A stretch of DNA of 64,000 nt, from the NCBI GenBank assembly GCA_963169355.1, contig CAUJCR010000003.1:1-64000 (forward strand), given 5' to 3'. This stretch comes from Bacteroidota bacterium (lineage in GTDB: Bacteria > Bacteroidota > Bacteroidia > B-17B0 > Aurantibacillaceae). Positions 26,759 through 37,231 of the stretch are shown piece by piece. The notes under the pieces were generated by a model. The model saw only the letters and a list, made by a program, of their open reading frames with translations. It searched no databases and was not told the origin of the DNA. Both the position numbers and the translations under genes were made by a program. Numbering within the stretch: the stretch's first letter is position 1; each line of letters begins with the position of its first letter.

Positions 26759-27115
26759 TTAGGAATTATTTTGCTTAGAGGAAAGCAAAATGGATGATAG
26801 AATTTTACTTAATTCTTCCGCATCATTTATTAATGACTTTGATAACTTTTCGTCTAAATAATCAGTAGCAGTTAGAAGATTTAACCAATATTTCGTTTCT
26901 CTTGCTTCCTTATAAGAAATTGAAATTTTAGCGATAAAATCATTTTTAGATTGTCCACCTATTGCTTCCTCTACATTAGCTCCAATACTTGTTCCCGAAC
27001 GAAGTAATTGTTTAGAAAGAACAAACTCTTTCTTTTGCTCTGTGAGGTATTTATAAGCATTCACAATTCTTATTGCAAACACAAAACTTTTCTGCTGTAT
27101 AACATTCTCCTTCAT
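26759..27115 (-). CDS. Four-helix-bundle protein (23S rRNA intervening-sequence protein family)
   Basis: FVLSKQLLRSGTSIGANVEEAIGGQSKNDFIAKISISYKEARETKYWLNLL. Confidence 0.92.
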   Translation of the reverse strand: MKENVIQQKSFVFAIRIVNAYKYLTEQKKEFVLSKQLLRSGTSIGANVEEAIGGQSKNDFIAKISISYKEARETKYWLNLLTATDYLDEKLSKSLINDAEELSKILSSILLSSKQNNS

Positions 27116-27152
27116 ACTCCTAATTTTTAATTTTCAATTCTTAATTCTTAAT
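27116..27152. repeat. AT-rich AATTAAGAATT-type spacer repeat
   Basis: ctcctaatttttaattttcaattcttaattcttaatt; similar sequence at 26737-26766 and 28202-28240. Confidence 0.6.
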
Positions 27153-28193
27153 TAAAACACTCGCTCCATCAAAAAGATTGATAAAGCCGTTTATTACGAT
27201 GATGTCGCCAACATTTAAACCACCTGAAACAATAGTTTTATTCCCGATATTCTTTGAAATTGTAATGGTTTTTAAAATAGCTTTACTGTTTTTTATTACA
27301 TAAACTTGTGTTTGATTTTCACTGTTTATAATTGCAGAAGATGGAATAATAATACCTTGCTTTGTTTTGTTTTTGGTTAATGAAACCTTTCCGAACATTC
27401 CAGATTTTATAGTTGATTGTTTAGTGTTTTCTACTTGGAATTGTATAGGAAAACTATTCCCTATATTTGCTTTGCTCCCAATCATTGTTAGTTTTCCGTT
27501 CAAGGAAATTTCAGGAAAAGCATCTGCTGAAATACTATAATTTTGATTGGACTGAAATAGTTTTAAATCACTTTCGGGTACGTTTACTGTAAATTTAAGT
27601 GTGCTTATATCTGTGATTTGTAACAATGGAACTCCCGGTGCTGCAAAAGCTCCAATTTCACTTAATTTTGCAGTTACGACACCGCTAAATGGAGCTTTGA
27701 TGGTTGTTTTATTGATTTGCTCCTGCAAAGTTGCTTTTTGAACTTTTGCAGATTTTAAACCCAATTTTGCTTTTTCCAATTGAATGCCTTGAACGGCATC
27801 GGCTTCCGCTAAAATGGTGTAACGATTTACATCATCTTGCAAACCTTCTATTTGCACCTCAATGGTTTGTAATTGTAGTTTCAACAAAGAATTATCCAAT
27901 TGAATGAGCGTTTGTCCTTGTTGAACAGAGCTACCAACATCTACTAAAACGGCATTGATTTTACCTTGTGTTTCAGCACTTATTTTCACTTCTCGATTAG
28001 GTTCAAAAGTCCCTGTAAAAACACCTTCTTCATTGATGTTTTTCAATTGAATAGTATCCACATCAACTAATATTGGTTTTTCTTTATCAAATTGATAAAC
28101 CTTACTTTCAGTTGTTTTTTTATTACTTGTCAATTTGAATATTACCAAACCAACGATTGCAACTCCTACTATTATCCAGATTATTTTTTTCAT
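27141..28193 (-). CDS. RND periplasmic adaptor (MFP/HlyD family)
   Basis: Biotinyl-lipoyl-like GKINAVLVDVGSSVQQGQTLIQLD; TIKAPFSGVVTAKLSEIGAFAAPG. Confidence 0.92.
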   Translation of the reverse strand: MKKIIWIIVGVAIVGLVIFKLTSNKKTTESKVYQFDKEKPILVDVDTIQLKNINEEGVFTGTFEPNREVKISAETQGKINAVLVDVGSSVQQGQTLIQLDNSLLKLQLQTIEVQIEGLQDDVNRYTILAEADAVQGIQLEKAKLGLKSAKVQKATLQEQINKTTIKAPFSGVVTAKLSEIGAFAAPGVPLLQITDISTLKFTVNVPESDLKLFQSNQNYSISADAFPEISLNGKLTMIGSKANIGNSFPIQFQVENTKQSTIKSGMFGKVSLTKNKTKQGIIIPSSAIINSENQTQVYVIKNSKAILKTITISKNIGNKTIVSGGLNVGDIIVINGFINLFDGASVLIKN

Positions 28194-28225
28194 ATCATAC
28201 ATTTTAAATTCTTAATTCATTATTC

Positions 28226-29584
28226 TTAATTCTTAATTGCAATCATTCCTGTTAATTTTTTGAATTCCAAATCAGCTTTTAAAAAGTCAATAATTGCATT
28301 TAAATAATTTTGTTGTGCTTCACGCAATGCATTGTCAGCTAATAAAACATCGGTCAAACTTGCCGTACCTTGTTTTTGTTGCAGTATGGTTTGTTCGTAA
28401 ATTGATTTTGATAAGCCAATTTGATTTTCTGTATTAATAATGGTGTTTTGGGCAATCGTCCGTTTACGAATGGCATTTTCAATTTCCATTTCATTTTTAT
28501 CAGAAATTAATTGTGTTTGCAATTCATTATTATTGATTTCCAATTTTTTCTGATTGATTTTTCGCAATGTAACCGTGCCGTTAAAAAGTGGGTAACTCAA
28601 TTGCAATCCAGCAAAACCGATAGGATAGAACTTCAAGAAATCATTTGGTGTTTTATCATAGCCAAAACCTGTAGTACCATAAGAAGCGATTAAATTTAAA
28701 GATGGTAAATAGCACGAACGGTTAAGGATTTTAAGTTCATTGGTCAATAGCTTATTTTGTATATTGATAAACTGTAAATCCAAGGAATTGCGAGAAGAAT
28801 TATTTGTTAATGTTGGTTGAAAAACCTCAGTAACAACTGTTATATTCAGCTTTAAGGAAATGCCCATATTCATTTTCAAGGCATTTAAAACTTGTAAATA
28901 TTTGCTGTAAACATTTTCTCTTTGCGTGATTAATTGTTCCGTTTGCAATTTCACTTTGTTTACATCAGTACCTTTTGCCAACAACTGACTTTTTAGCAAT
29001 TCCATATTTTGCAATAATCTGTTTGAGTTAATCAGATTGCTATCCATAAAATCAAGTTGATGTTTTAGAATTTGTGCATTGTAATAAAGTGTGGCTATAT
29101 CAAATAAAACTTGTTCTTCTGTTTTTTGATACTGTAATTGAGTTAATTCATTTGCAATTTTTGTATTCTCAATTGCTCCATAAATTTGTGGATTATACAA
29201 AGGCATCGCCAATTGAACATTTGCATTGATGTTGTGCGGAACACCAAATTGTAAATCTCGGAACTGTCCTTCGGGTGCTTGTGGATTAAGAGCATTCATC
29301 GGCATTAGTTGTGTAGGCAATTCCATAAAATACTTGTAATCTGCATTAACTGTGATTTTGGGAATGAGATTGGCTTTTGCTTCCATTTTCTTTTGTTCAC
29401 TAATACTGATATTATTACGGTTAATTTGCAAGTTTTTGTTGTGTATTTGTGCCGTGTCAATACATTGTTTTAGTGTCCAGACTTCTTGTGCCTGCAATAT
29501 GTTCCATCCCATAAATACTAGTAAGATGGAAATAAGTTTGTGAGTATTCGCTAACATAATAAGATAAATTTTTTTTGTTTTCAT
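28226..29584 (-). CDS. TolC-family outer membrane efflux protein
   Basis: WTLKQCIDTAQIHNKNLQINR; coiled-coil OEP repeats; operon context. Confidence 0.92.
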   Translation of the reverse strand: MKTKKIYLIMLANTHKLISILLVFMGWNILQAQEVWTLKQCIDTAQIHNKNLQINRNNISISEQKKMEAKANLIPKITVNADYKYFMELPTQLMPMNALNPQAPEGQFRDLQFGVPHNINANVQLAMPLYNPQIYGAIENTKIANELTQLQYQKTEEQVLFDIATLYYNAQILKHQLDFMDSNLINSNRLLQNMELLKSQLLAKGTDVNKVKLQTEQLITQRENVYSKYLQVLNALKMNMGISLKLNITVVTEVFQPTLTNNSSRNSLDLQFINIQNKLLTNELKILNRSCYLPSLNLIASYGTTGFGYDKTPNDFLKFYPIGFAGLQLSYPLFNGTVTLRKINQKKLEINNNELQTQLISDKNEMEIENAIRKRTIAQNTIINTENQIGLSKSIYEQTILQQKQGTASLTDVLLADNALREAQQNYLNAIIDFLKADLEFKKLTGMIAIKN

Positions 29585-29596
29585 TACTATTCAATC

Positions 29597-30172
29597 TTAA
29601 TCGCCCCCAATCATCTTAGAAGTAATTCCTTTTTTGGTTGAAAATTCCATTATTACAATTCCTGCAAAGTGTAAAATGATGAATATTGGAAACCAATAAA
29701 TACCCCATTTATGTATTGTTTCAATACCATCTTTCCATTCTATAAAAAATTCTTTCTCGATGAAAATACCCGTAACAGCAGAAATAAAAACAAAAGCATA
29801 AAAATAGATGTACGTAAAGCCTTGTAAACGCTCTTTTACTGAAGTATTTTTTATAAAAGGGTTAGGAAACCGTATTCCTTTTACCAGCATATAAATAATT
29901 CTGGTAAGGAATGAAAATATCATAATGTGTGCAAACAATTCGTGCCACTGCCACATAGGCTCACGAATTGTCTTTGCAATATCGTTCATCGTTTCGTTTG
30001 TAATTAAATCTGTTTTGCGTTCTATAATTGAAACGATGTGATGTTTGTTCATCCAATACATTCTCAAAAATCCAGTAATGAATAAAACAGACATAGCCAT
30101 TGCCATTATCCAATGCAGAAGGCGATGCAATAATGTGAATTTGTTGTATGTTTTCATAATTCTACTTTTCAA
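29597..30172 (-). CDS. Cytochrome b561-like membrane protein
   Basis: LLHRLLHWIMAMAMSVLFITGFLRMY, WHELFAHIM, IHKWGIYWFPIFIILHFAG: four TMs with conserved His. Confidence 0.8.
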   Translation of the reverse strand: MKSRIMKTYNKFTLLHRLLHWIMAMAMSVLFITGFLRMYWMNKHHIVSIIERKTDLITNETMNDIAKTIREPMWQWHELFAHIMIFSFLTRIIYMLVKGIRFPNPFIKNTSVKERLQGFTYIYFYAFVFISAVTGIFIEKEFFIEWKDGIETIHKWGIYWFPIFIILHFAGIVIMEFSTKKGITSKMIGGD

Positions 30173-30749
30173 TCATTTTCAAAATTCCGTCTAATACAGC
30201 TTTTCCATCTTTTATTAAATCGGATTTATGACCTGATAATTTCCACTTTAAAACAGTCATCCTCATTCCGCCTATTATTATTGTTGTAAGAGTAGAAGCT
30301 CCCATTAATTTGTTATACTGTCCATTTTCTTGTCCTTGCTTGACATTCTTTTTCACATAGTCTTGCATCATATCCATTATTTCTGAAACTTTATTACTCA
30401 AGTTTTCTTCGTAATGAAAAATACTTTCCGCAAAAATTACACTCACAATAGCGGGTTTGTTTACAAAAGTTTGCAATTGTGAATTGAAAATAGCTCTTAG
30501 TTTGTCTGCTTCTGTTGCCGTTTCTTTTATCAGAATAGACTGAATACGGATTTTCATTTCGACTTTGAAATATTCCAATAAACTATAAAGAATTTCATTT
30601 TTACTTTTAAAATGTCGGTATAATGCAGGCTCCGAAAGTCCAATATCTTCGGCAAGCGTTTTTATTGTCAAATTCTGAATGCCGAATCTTGAAATTCTGT
30701 TGGTAGCCGCTTCCATTATCTCTATTTGTCTGTCTGTAAACTCTTGCAT
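30162..30749 (-). CDS. TetR/AcrR family transcriptional regulator
   Basis: N-terminal HTH GIQNLTIKTLAEDIGLSEPALYRHFKSKNEILYSLLEYF. Confidence 0.93.
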   Translation of the reverse strand: MQEFTDRQIEIMEAATNRISRFGIQNLTIKTLAEDIGLSEPALYRHFKSKNEILYSLLEYFKVEMKIRIQSILIKETATEADKLRAIFNSQLQTFVNKPAIVSVIFAESIFHYEENLSNKVSEIMDMMQDYVKKNVKQGQENGQYNKLMGASTLTTIIIGGMRMTVLKWKLSGHKSDLIKDGKAVLDGILKMIEK

Positions 30750-30777
30750 ATTGCAATTAAATAAAATTATGTTAGTT

Positions 30778-30819
30778 AGTATTCACTCGCAAAAGTATAT
30801 AAACTTTTTCATTCTGCAA
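30778..30819 (-). promoter_or_regulatory. Promoter (TTG-N19-TACTTTTG) with overlapping AGT-N4-ACT candidate TetR operator
   Basis: Minus strand TTGCAGAATGAAAAAGTTTATATACTTTTGCGAGTGAATACTAAC. Confidence 0.55.
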
Positions 30820-31109
30820 GAATTAATTTTTAAAAAAGTTGAAATTGGTTTGTTGGTGAGTGGAAAAATTACTCACAATTTTTATGTTTTTTTGGATGTT
30901 TGTGAATCGCAAAGCTTATTTGGCTCTTTTGGTTTTTTAGAATTGGCTTTGAGCGGGGGCTAAATTATTTTTTTGTGCGGGGGCTAAAATTTTAAAACCT
31001 TGTGTCAGTAGTTGTCAAGTTACAGTGAAACTCCAGTTTGTCGTGAGTACTGATGTTAATATGGTCGTCCTACGCTTGCCTGTAACAAGCAGATTAGATT
31101 AAATTGTAG

Positions 31110-31136
31110 TTATATTTGGTGTTATACCAAATATAA
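31110..31136 (-). terminator. Hairpin terminator downstream of 31144-32658
   Basis: TTATATTTGGT-GTTAT-ACCAAATATAA 11-bp perfect stem just after the stop codon; no strong U-tract. Confidence 0.45.
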
Positions 31137-31143
31137 TTATCAT

Positions 31144-32658
31144 TTAGGATAAGGTTTTTAATTTTACTTCTTCAAATGTGTTTTTCTGAATTTTAGCTTC
31201 AACCCAAACTAAAAAATTAAAATAGTTTAAACTGTTTTTTTCGTACGGATTTTTTAAAACCTCTTCTAATTGTGTTTTTAAGTGTTTATACGCTTTTGTA
31301 GATACCGATGCATTACCAGTTTTTAGTTGCTCTCTAATAAAATGAATAATTAAATACTCCGAAGCATGCAAGCGTTTTTGCTTTCTTAAAAAAGCCAAAG
31401 TGGTTTTAATTTTATAAGGCAAAATATCATAATGAGCCAATTCGTAATGTATTAAAATACTTTTTACAAAAGCAAAACAATATATGTCTTCTCGATACCT
31501 CAACTTATTATCTATAATCTCATTTAAAACCAAATTAGATTTTTTAAAATTCCCCATCTCAAAATAAATATCCGAAACGGTAACTTTATACAGCTGTTCT
31601 TCGCTATCTGCAAATGATTTACCAACTAAGGTTTTTCTAAATTGCTCTATTGACTCAATGATTTTTAATCCATTTTTATAATCGGCGTATTGCATATACA
31701 TGCCCAATACAAAAATATAAAACACACTTTTGGTTTTAATATCAAAGGTATAGCGCCCCTGCAAGGCCAACATCCCTTTTTGAATGGTATGATAAATTTT
31801 ATCTTTTTGGTTTAGTCGTTCATCAAAAAGCATCTTTCGGGTTAAAAAATTAAGATACAAATTTGGATAAACCTCTATTTGATGAGCGTGTGTATTCCAC
31901 AAATTTTCAATTTGTAATGCAAACTGATAACACTGTTTAAAATCATTATTTGTAAAATAATAAATAGCCGCAGAAAATAAATGATAATAGGTTGTTAAAA
32001 AATTAGCTTGCGTTTTTGTTGAACGCTTGCCTTTGTACTCTTTAAAAAGGGTGTTTAACTCTTGCATCTCGTCTTCTGCGCGCAACATGCCTATTACAAG
32101 GTGTTTATTTCTTACATAATTATGCAAATACTTTGCTTGTGCTTCGGCCTCAATACGTGAAATGATTTTTTTAACTTCATTGTTTTGATGTTGAATTTCA
32201 GTAAATATTTCTTTCGACTGGTTTTTATTCATTAAAAACACCATTTCCCAATCAGCAATTTCTAGCAACTGTTTATTAAGCTGATACTTGTTCGATAAAC
32301 GCTTGGCTTTTTCTACTGTTTTTAAAGCTTGTTCATTTAATCCCTTATCACTTAGTATTTGTACCGAATTAAGTAAGCTTTTAATTTTTTGTAGTGGCGT
32401 GTGTTTAAAATACGTTTCTAATGACTCTAAAATAAATTGGTATAAATAATTTTTAGCAACTGCAAACTGATTATTAGAGTGAAAAGGGAGTTCATCACGA
32501 ATAAGTGATTCGTTATACTCACGCTGACTATCTATTAACTCAAACAAGCGCTGATTTTGCGAATTGGTGTGAAAAACAGAAAGGCGTTTTTTAACGTAAC
32601 CTTTTTCGGCTTTAGTCATTGATTTTACAAGCTCAAACAAATCTTTAGAGGGCGTCAT
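31144..32658 (-). CDS. Hypothetical helical (TPR-like) protein
   Basis: 504 aa all-helical ORF with repeats; no catalytic motif seen. Confidence 0.65.
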   Translation of the reverse strand: MTPSKDLFELVKSMTKAEKGYVKKRLSVFHTNSQNQRLFELIDSQREYNESLIRDELPFHSNNQFAVAKNYLYQFILESLETYFKHTPLQKIKSLLNSVQILSDKGLNEQALKTVEKAKRLSNKYQLNKQLLEIADWEMVFLMNKNQSKEIFTEIQHQNNEVKKIISRIEAEAQAKYLHNYVRNKHLVIGMLRAEDEMQELNTLFKEYKGKRSTKTQANFLTTYYHLFSAAIYYFTNNDFKQCYQFALQIENLWNTHAHQIEVYPNLYLNFLTRKMLFDERLNQKDKIYHTIQKGMLALQGRYTFDIKTKSVFYIFVLGMYMQYADYKNGLKIIESIEQFRKTLVGKSFADSEEQLYKVTVSDIYFEMGNFKKSNLVLNEIIDNKLRYREDIYCFAFVKSILIHYELAHYDILPYKIKTTLAFLRKQKRLHASEYLIIHFIREQLKTGNASVSTKAYKHLKTQLEEVLKNPYEKNSLNYFNFLVWVEAKIQKNTFEEVKLKTLS

Positions 32659-32756
32659 AATGCGTTTTCGAAACCTAATAATAAAGATATTTATAATTTA
32701 TAAAAATACAAAAATTCAACAATTTTGTACCATCAAACAATTATGTTATAAATATC

Positions 32757-33602
32757 ATGAAAACATCCATTTATCTCTTCGCACTAAGTAGTTTAACTAC
32801 TTTATCCCTCTTTTCACAAAGCACTAATCCATCACCATACTGCGCTGCTGGCTACGACGACGGTTTTATGGCTGTTGACCATCACATTAGCAATGTATCT
32901 ATTGGAAGCCTTAACAACAATAGTGGCTCAACACAATATACAGGACAACACTATGTGTATTACAATAACATAGCCGCGCCTACACTTAGCAAAGGAAACA
33001 CTTACACATTAAGTGTTTCGCACGATGGCGGAACTTCAATACATTTTTTAGCTGCGTATATTGATTTTAATAACGATGGAGATTTTAACGATGCGGGCGA
33101 GCGTGTATTGCAAAAAACAATTAATGATGCCAATCAAATTCCAAATCCTGCGATTGTGAGTGTAACTATTCCTGCCAACGCAAGTACTGGAAACACCCGT
33201 ATGCGTGTGATGGTATTTGAAGACGATGAATATACTTGGGCAGAAAACAACACCAACGCAACGTCTTGTACTGCTGATGCTTCTGGCTTTTTAGATTGGG
33301 GAGAAACCGAAGATTACACAATTAACATTTCTGGAACTGCAACAGGAATAAATGAATTAACACATCACACAACAACCATTAAAGTTTATCCTAATCCAGT
33401 AGTTAATCATTTAACTGTTGAATCAACCGATCAACAAATCATACATAAACTCATTATACTAAACATCAATGGACAAATTGTACAGGAATTAAATACTGAT
33501 ACATCTATTATATCTATTGATTTTTCAAGTCTCCCTGATGGTTTATATACTGTTGAAGTTTTATCACAACAATCCATCAGTCGTCTAAAAATTAGTAAAT
33601 AA
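32757..33602 (+). CDS. Secreted GEVED-domain protein with T9SS type A sorting domain
   Basis: AAYIDFNNDGDFNDAGERV...DWGETEDYTINI; C-terminal KVYPNPVVNHLTVES...GLYTVEVLS. Confidence 0.9.
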   Translation: MKTSIYLFALSSLTTLSLFSQSTNPSPYCAAGYDDGFMAVDHHISNVSIGSLNNNSGSTQYTGQHYVYYNNIAAPTLSKGNTYTLSVSHDGGTSIHFLAAYIDFNNDGDFNDAGERVLQKTINDANQIPNPAIVSVTIPANASTGNTRMRVMVFEDDEYTWAENNTNATSCTADASGFLDWGETEDYTINISGTATGINELTHHTTTIKVYPNPVVNHLTVESTDQQIIHKLIILNINGQIVQELNTDTSIISIDFSSLPDGLYTVEVLSQQSISRLKISK

Positions 33603-33638
33603 TTATTCTAGGTATAATCCTTAACTTTGTAAAAAAAC

Positions 33639-34673
33639 ATGAATTTAAAAACCATCCTATATTTTGTTTTATGTTTACAACTTACTGTATTTATGCAGGC
33701 ACAAAACAAAACAAAGCGCGTATTATTTATTGGTAACAGTTATACTTACGTTAATAATCTACCTCAACTAATAAAAGACATTGCCTTGGCTAATGGCGAC
33801 ACACTAGTGTTTGATAGCAACTGTTTGGGAGGTTATACCTTTAATAATCATTTTAACAATACAACCAGCTTGGCTAAAATAAATGCGCAGGCTTGGGATT
33901 ATGTTGTATTACAAGCACAAAGTCAAGAGCCTTCATTTCCACCAGCACAAGTAGCTTCACAAACTTTACCTTATGCAATTAAATTGGACAGCGTCATCCA
34001 AAAAAATAATGATTGCACCGAAACAGTATTTTTTGAAACGTGGGGGAGAAAAAATGGCGACGCTGCAAATTGTGGTTTTTATCCTCCACTTTGTACTTAC
34101 ACGGGTATGCAAGACCGATTAAAACAATCCTACAAACAATTTGCAGATACCTGCCATGCCCTAATGGCACCAGTAGGTGAAGCTTGGCGAAAATCTATCA
34201 CCTTAAACCCAAATTTAGAGCTGTATAGCTCCGACCAAAGTCACCCAGCTATGGAAGGTTCTTACTTAGCTGCTTGTGTGTTTTATGAATTTTTGTTTCA
34301 AAAAAGTGTACTCAGCAATACTTATACCGCAGGCGTTGCAAGTGCCACAGCTACTGCTTTACAACAAATAGCACACGATGTAGTTAATGATAGCTTAACT
34401 GTATGGAATATTGGAAAATACACGCCCTGTGTAACAACTGGATTAAACACAACAATGCCAAAAAACACTATTCAACTTTATCCTAATCCCGCACAACACA
34501 CCTTGTATTGCTCAATAAACACCGCTTTTAAAATTTATGATGTGCTCGGAAACCTATGTTTACAAGGTAATAAAAGCACCGCAATAACTATTGAATCTTT
34601 AAAAAGCGGTGTTTATTTTATTGAATTAGAAAACTCTACTTTATCTGAGAAGTTGCGCTTTATAAAAGAATAA
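33639..34673 (+). CDS. Secreted SGNH-like/DUF4886 protein with T9SS type A sorting domain
   Basis: RVLFIGNSYTYVNNLPQLIKDIA; C-terminal IQLYPNPAQHTLYCSINT...GVYFIELEN. Confidence 0.85.
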   Translation: MNLKTILYFVLCLQLTVFMQAQNKTKRVLFIGNSYTYVNNLPQLIKDIALANGDTLVFDSNCLGGYTFNNHFNNTTSLAKINAQAWDYVVLQAQSQEPSFPPAQVASQTLPYAIKLDSVIQKNNDCTETVFFETWGRKNGDAANCGFYPPLCTYTGMQDRLKQSYKQFADTCHALMAPVGEAWRKSITLNPNLELYSSDQSHPAMEGSYLAACVFYEFLFQKSVLSNTYTAGVASATATALQQIAHDVVNDSLTVWNIGKYTPCVTTGLNTTMPKNTIQLYPNPAQHTLYCSINTAFKIYDVLGNLCLQGNKSTAITIESLKSGVYFIELENSTLSEKLRFIKE

Positions 34674-34674
34674 T

Positions 34675-35316
34675 TTATTTTTTACGCACCATCATTAATC
34701 CATCGCGTATAGGTAGTAGTACATTTTCTACACGTTCATCTTGCTGAACAAATTGATTAAATTGGTGTAGCGCCAATGTTTCTTTGTCCATCTCATCTTC
34801 TGGCATTGTAATCTTTCCGCTCCACAATACATTATCGGCAATTATAAGTGCGCCAGATGGCATTTTGTCTAATACTAATTGGTAGTAGTGTAAGTAGTTC
34901 TTTTTATCAGCATCTATAAACACTAAATCTATGGGTTGATCAATGGTTTTAATATAGATTTTAGCATCCGCTACAACAAGCTCAATTTTAGATGCAATAT
35001 TAGTTTGTTGAATAAAAGATTTAGCAAAAGCAGATGTTTCTTCGTTAACATCAATACTAATTAATTTTCCATTTTCTTTTAATCCTTCGGCTAAACACAG
35101 GGCTGAATAACCCGTATAAGTACCAATTTCAAGAATTAAATTAGGTTGATGCAGTTTAGAAATTAAACTTAAAAAACGGCCTTGTAAATGTCCGCTCAAC
35201 ATGCGTGGAGAAACAACTTTTACATGTGTTTCTCTATTTAATTTTTTTAAAATAGTTGTTTCAGCTTTGGTGTGCTGATTACAATAATCACTTAATTCTT
35301 TACTGATAAATTCCAT
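34675..35316 (-). CDS. Class I SAM-dependent O-methyltransferase
   Basis: ILEIGTYTGYSALCLAEGL, LVFIDADKKNYLHYYQLVLDKM. Confidence 0.93.
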   Translation of the reverse strand: MEFISKELSDYCNQHTKAETTILKKLNRETHVKVVSPRMLSGHLQGRFLSLISKLHQPNLILEIGTYTGYSALCLAEGLKENGKLISIDVNEETSAFAKSFIQQTNIASKIELVVADAKIYIKTIDQPIDLVFIDADKKNYLHYYQLVLDKMPSGALIIADNVLWSGKITMPEDEMDKETLALHQFNQFVQQDERVENVLLPIRDGLMMVRKK

Positions 35317-35317
35317 A

Positions 35318-35917
35318 TTAAAAATTTAACTCTAATTGAGTAGGTAGTAACTGAAACGTTAGTCGGTGCAATGGTGTTGTGCCATAAATTTTAATGGCTT
35401 CTCGGTGTTTTTTTGTTGGATAACCCATATTTTGTTCCCAAGCGTATTCAGGGTGTTTGATTGCGGCTTCTTTCATAAAATCATCTCTATACGTTTTAGC
35501 TAAAATACTAGCTGCCGCTATACTTAAAAATTTAGCATCGCCTTTTACAATACATTGATGATTTATTTTTTTATAAGGTGTAAATCGGTTACCGTCAATT
35601 AAAAGCAATTCTGGCATTTGTTTTAGTTTATCAATAGCCCGATGCATAGCTAAAAAAGAAGCTTTTAGAATATTTATCTCGTCAATTTCAGTATTATCAA
35701 CTACGCCAATAGCCCAAGTTATAGCTTGACTCTCAATTTCAGGGCGTAATTCATAACGATCTTTGTCGCTTAGTTTTTTGCTATCGTCTAGCCATTTATT
35801 TTTATAAGTTTTAGGTAAAATAACTGCTGCTGCATACACAGGTCCCGCCAAACAACCTCTTCCTGCTTCATCGCAACCAGCTTCTATGAGTTGTTTATCA
35901 TAATAAGGTTTTAGCAT
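35318..35917 (-). CDS. rnhB: Ribonuclease HII
   Basis: [49 protein letters not shown]. Confidence 0.96.
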   Translation of the reverse strand: MLKPYYDKQLIEAGCDEAGRGCLAGPVYAAAVILPKTYKNKWLDDSKKLSDKDRYELRPEIESQAITWAIGVVDNTEIDEINILKASFLAMHRAIDKLKQMPELLLIDGNRFTPYKKINHQCIVKGDAKFLSIAAASILAKTYRDDFMKEAAIKHPEYAWEQNMGYPTKKHREAIKIYGTTPLHRLTFQLLPTQLELNF

Positions 35918-35929
35918 TTTGCTTTCGCA

Positions 35930-37171
35930 TTAAGCCACTTGTAATTGAGTAAGTTTAGCCGATTTTAATTTCTCAAGGGCATAATCTAAAGTAACCGTAA
36001 TTGTTTTTGGCGATTTTTCTTCGCTAGGTACATCAAACATTAAATCAACCATAATAGATTCGCAAATGCCACGCAAACCTCTGGCTCCTAATTTAAACTC
36101 AATAGCTTTATCTACAATTAAGTTCAATACTTCTTCTTCAAACTCTAATTTAATACCTTCCATTTTAAATAAATGTTTGTATTGTTTAATAAGAGCGTTT
36201 TTAGGTTCTGTAAGTATTGAGCGTAATGCAGCTCTATCAAGTGGTTTTAAATAAGTTAAAACAGGCAAGCGCCCAATTAACTCAGGTATTAAACCAAACG
36301 ATTTTAAATCTTGTGGAGAAACGTATTGCAATAAATTAGCTTTATCTACTTCTTCTTTTGCTACCGAAGCGGTATAACCCATCGCCTGTGTATTAAGTCG
36401 TTGAGCAATTTTTTTCTCAATACCATCAAAAGCGCCACCGCATATAAATAAGATATTACGAGTATTTACTTGAATCATTTTAGCATCTGGATGTTTTCTT
36501 CCGCCTTGAGGTGGTACATTAACCACAGAGCCTTCTAATAATTTAAGCATAGCTTGTTGCACGCCTTCTCCACTCACATCACGAGTAATAGATGGATTAT
36601 CGCTCTTACGAGCTATTTTATCAATTTCATCAATAAATACAATGCCTCTTTCGGCAGAAGCTACATCATAATCGGCTGCTTGTAATAAACGTGTTAAAAC
36701 ATTTTCTACATCCTCGCCCACATAACCAGCTTCGGTTAAAACAGTGGCATCAGCAATACAAAAAGGCACATTTAACAACTTGGCAATAGTGCGTGCTAAT
36801 AATGTTTTTCCAGTACCTGTTTCTCCAACTAATATAACGTTAGATTTATCTATCTCAATATCTTCTTTTGCGCTACTAGCATGAGCCACTCTCTTAAAAT
36901 GATTGTAAACTGCAACACTCAATATCTTTTTAGCCTCATCTTGTCCAATGATGTATTCATCTAAATGTTTTTTAATATGATGTGGTTTTAAAACATTAAG
37001 TGCTTGTTGCACTTGTTGTTGTCCTTGCGAACCAGCCTCTTCATTCACTATTTTAAAAGCTTGCGAAATACAAGCGTCGCAAATGTGACCAGTAACACCT
37101 GCTATTAATATCTTTACATCTTTTTTATCTCGTCCACAAAATGAGCAAACGATTGGACCTGCTTTAGCCAT
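35930..37171 (-). CDS. clpX: ATP-dependent Clp protease ATP-binding subunit ClpX
   Basis: Zn finger [11 protein letters not shown]...[49 protein letters not shown]. Confidence 0.97.
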   Translation of the reverse strand: MAKAGPIVCSFCGRDKKDVKILIAGVTGHICDACISQAFKIVNEEAGSQGQQQVQQALNVLKPHHIKKHLDEYIIGQDEAKKILSVAVYNHFKRVAHASSAKEDIEIDKSNVILVGETGTGKTLLARTIAKLLNVPFCIADATVLTEAGYVGEDVENVLTRLLQAADYDVASAERGIVFIDEIDKIARKSDNPSITRDVSGEGVQQAMLKLLEGSVVNVPPQGGRKHPDAKMIQVNTRNILFICGGAFDGIEKKIAQRLNTQAMGYTASVAKEEVDKANLLQYVSPQDLKSFGLIPELIGRLPVLTYLKPLDRAALRSILTEPKNALIKQYKHLFKMEGIKLEFEEEVLNLIVDKAIEFKLGARGLRGICESIMVDLMFDVPSEEKSPKTITVTLDYALEKLKSAKLTQLQVA

Positions 37172-37231
37172 TTTTTACAACAAATTAAGACTACAAAGAT
37201 ACTGAAAAAACCACTTGGATTTGTTTTAAAT

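Noticed and set aside
23618-30749. Defence or antiphage island
   Set aside because: Gene content is a standard TetR/RND efflux operon; only the IVP-like gene is atypical.
30679-30963. 94-aa ORF divergent from tetR
   Set aside because: Overlaps the tetR start and its promoter; no domain; ends in the G-rich intergenic segment.
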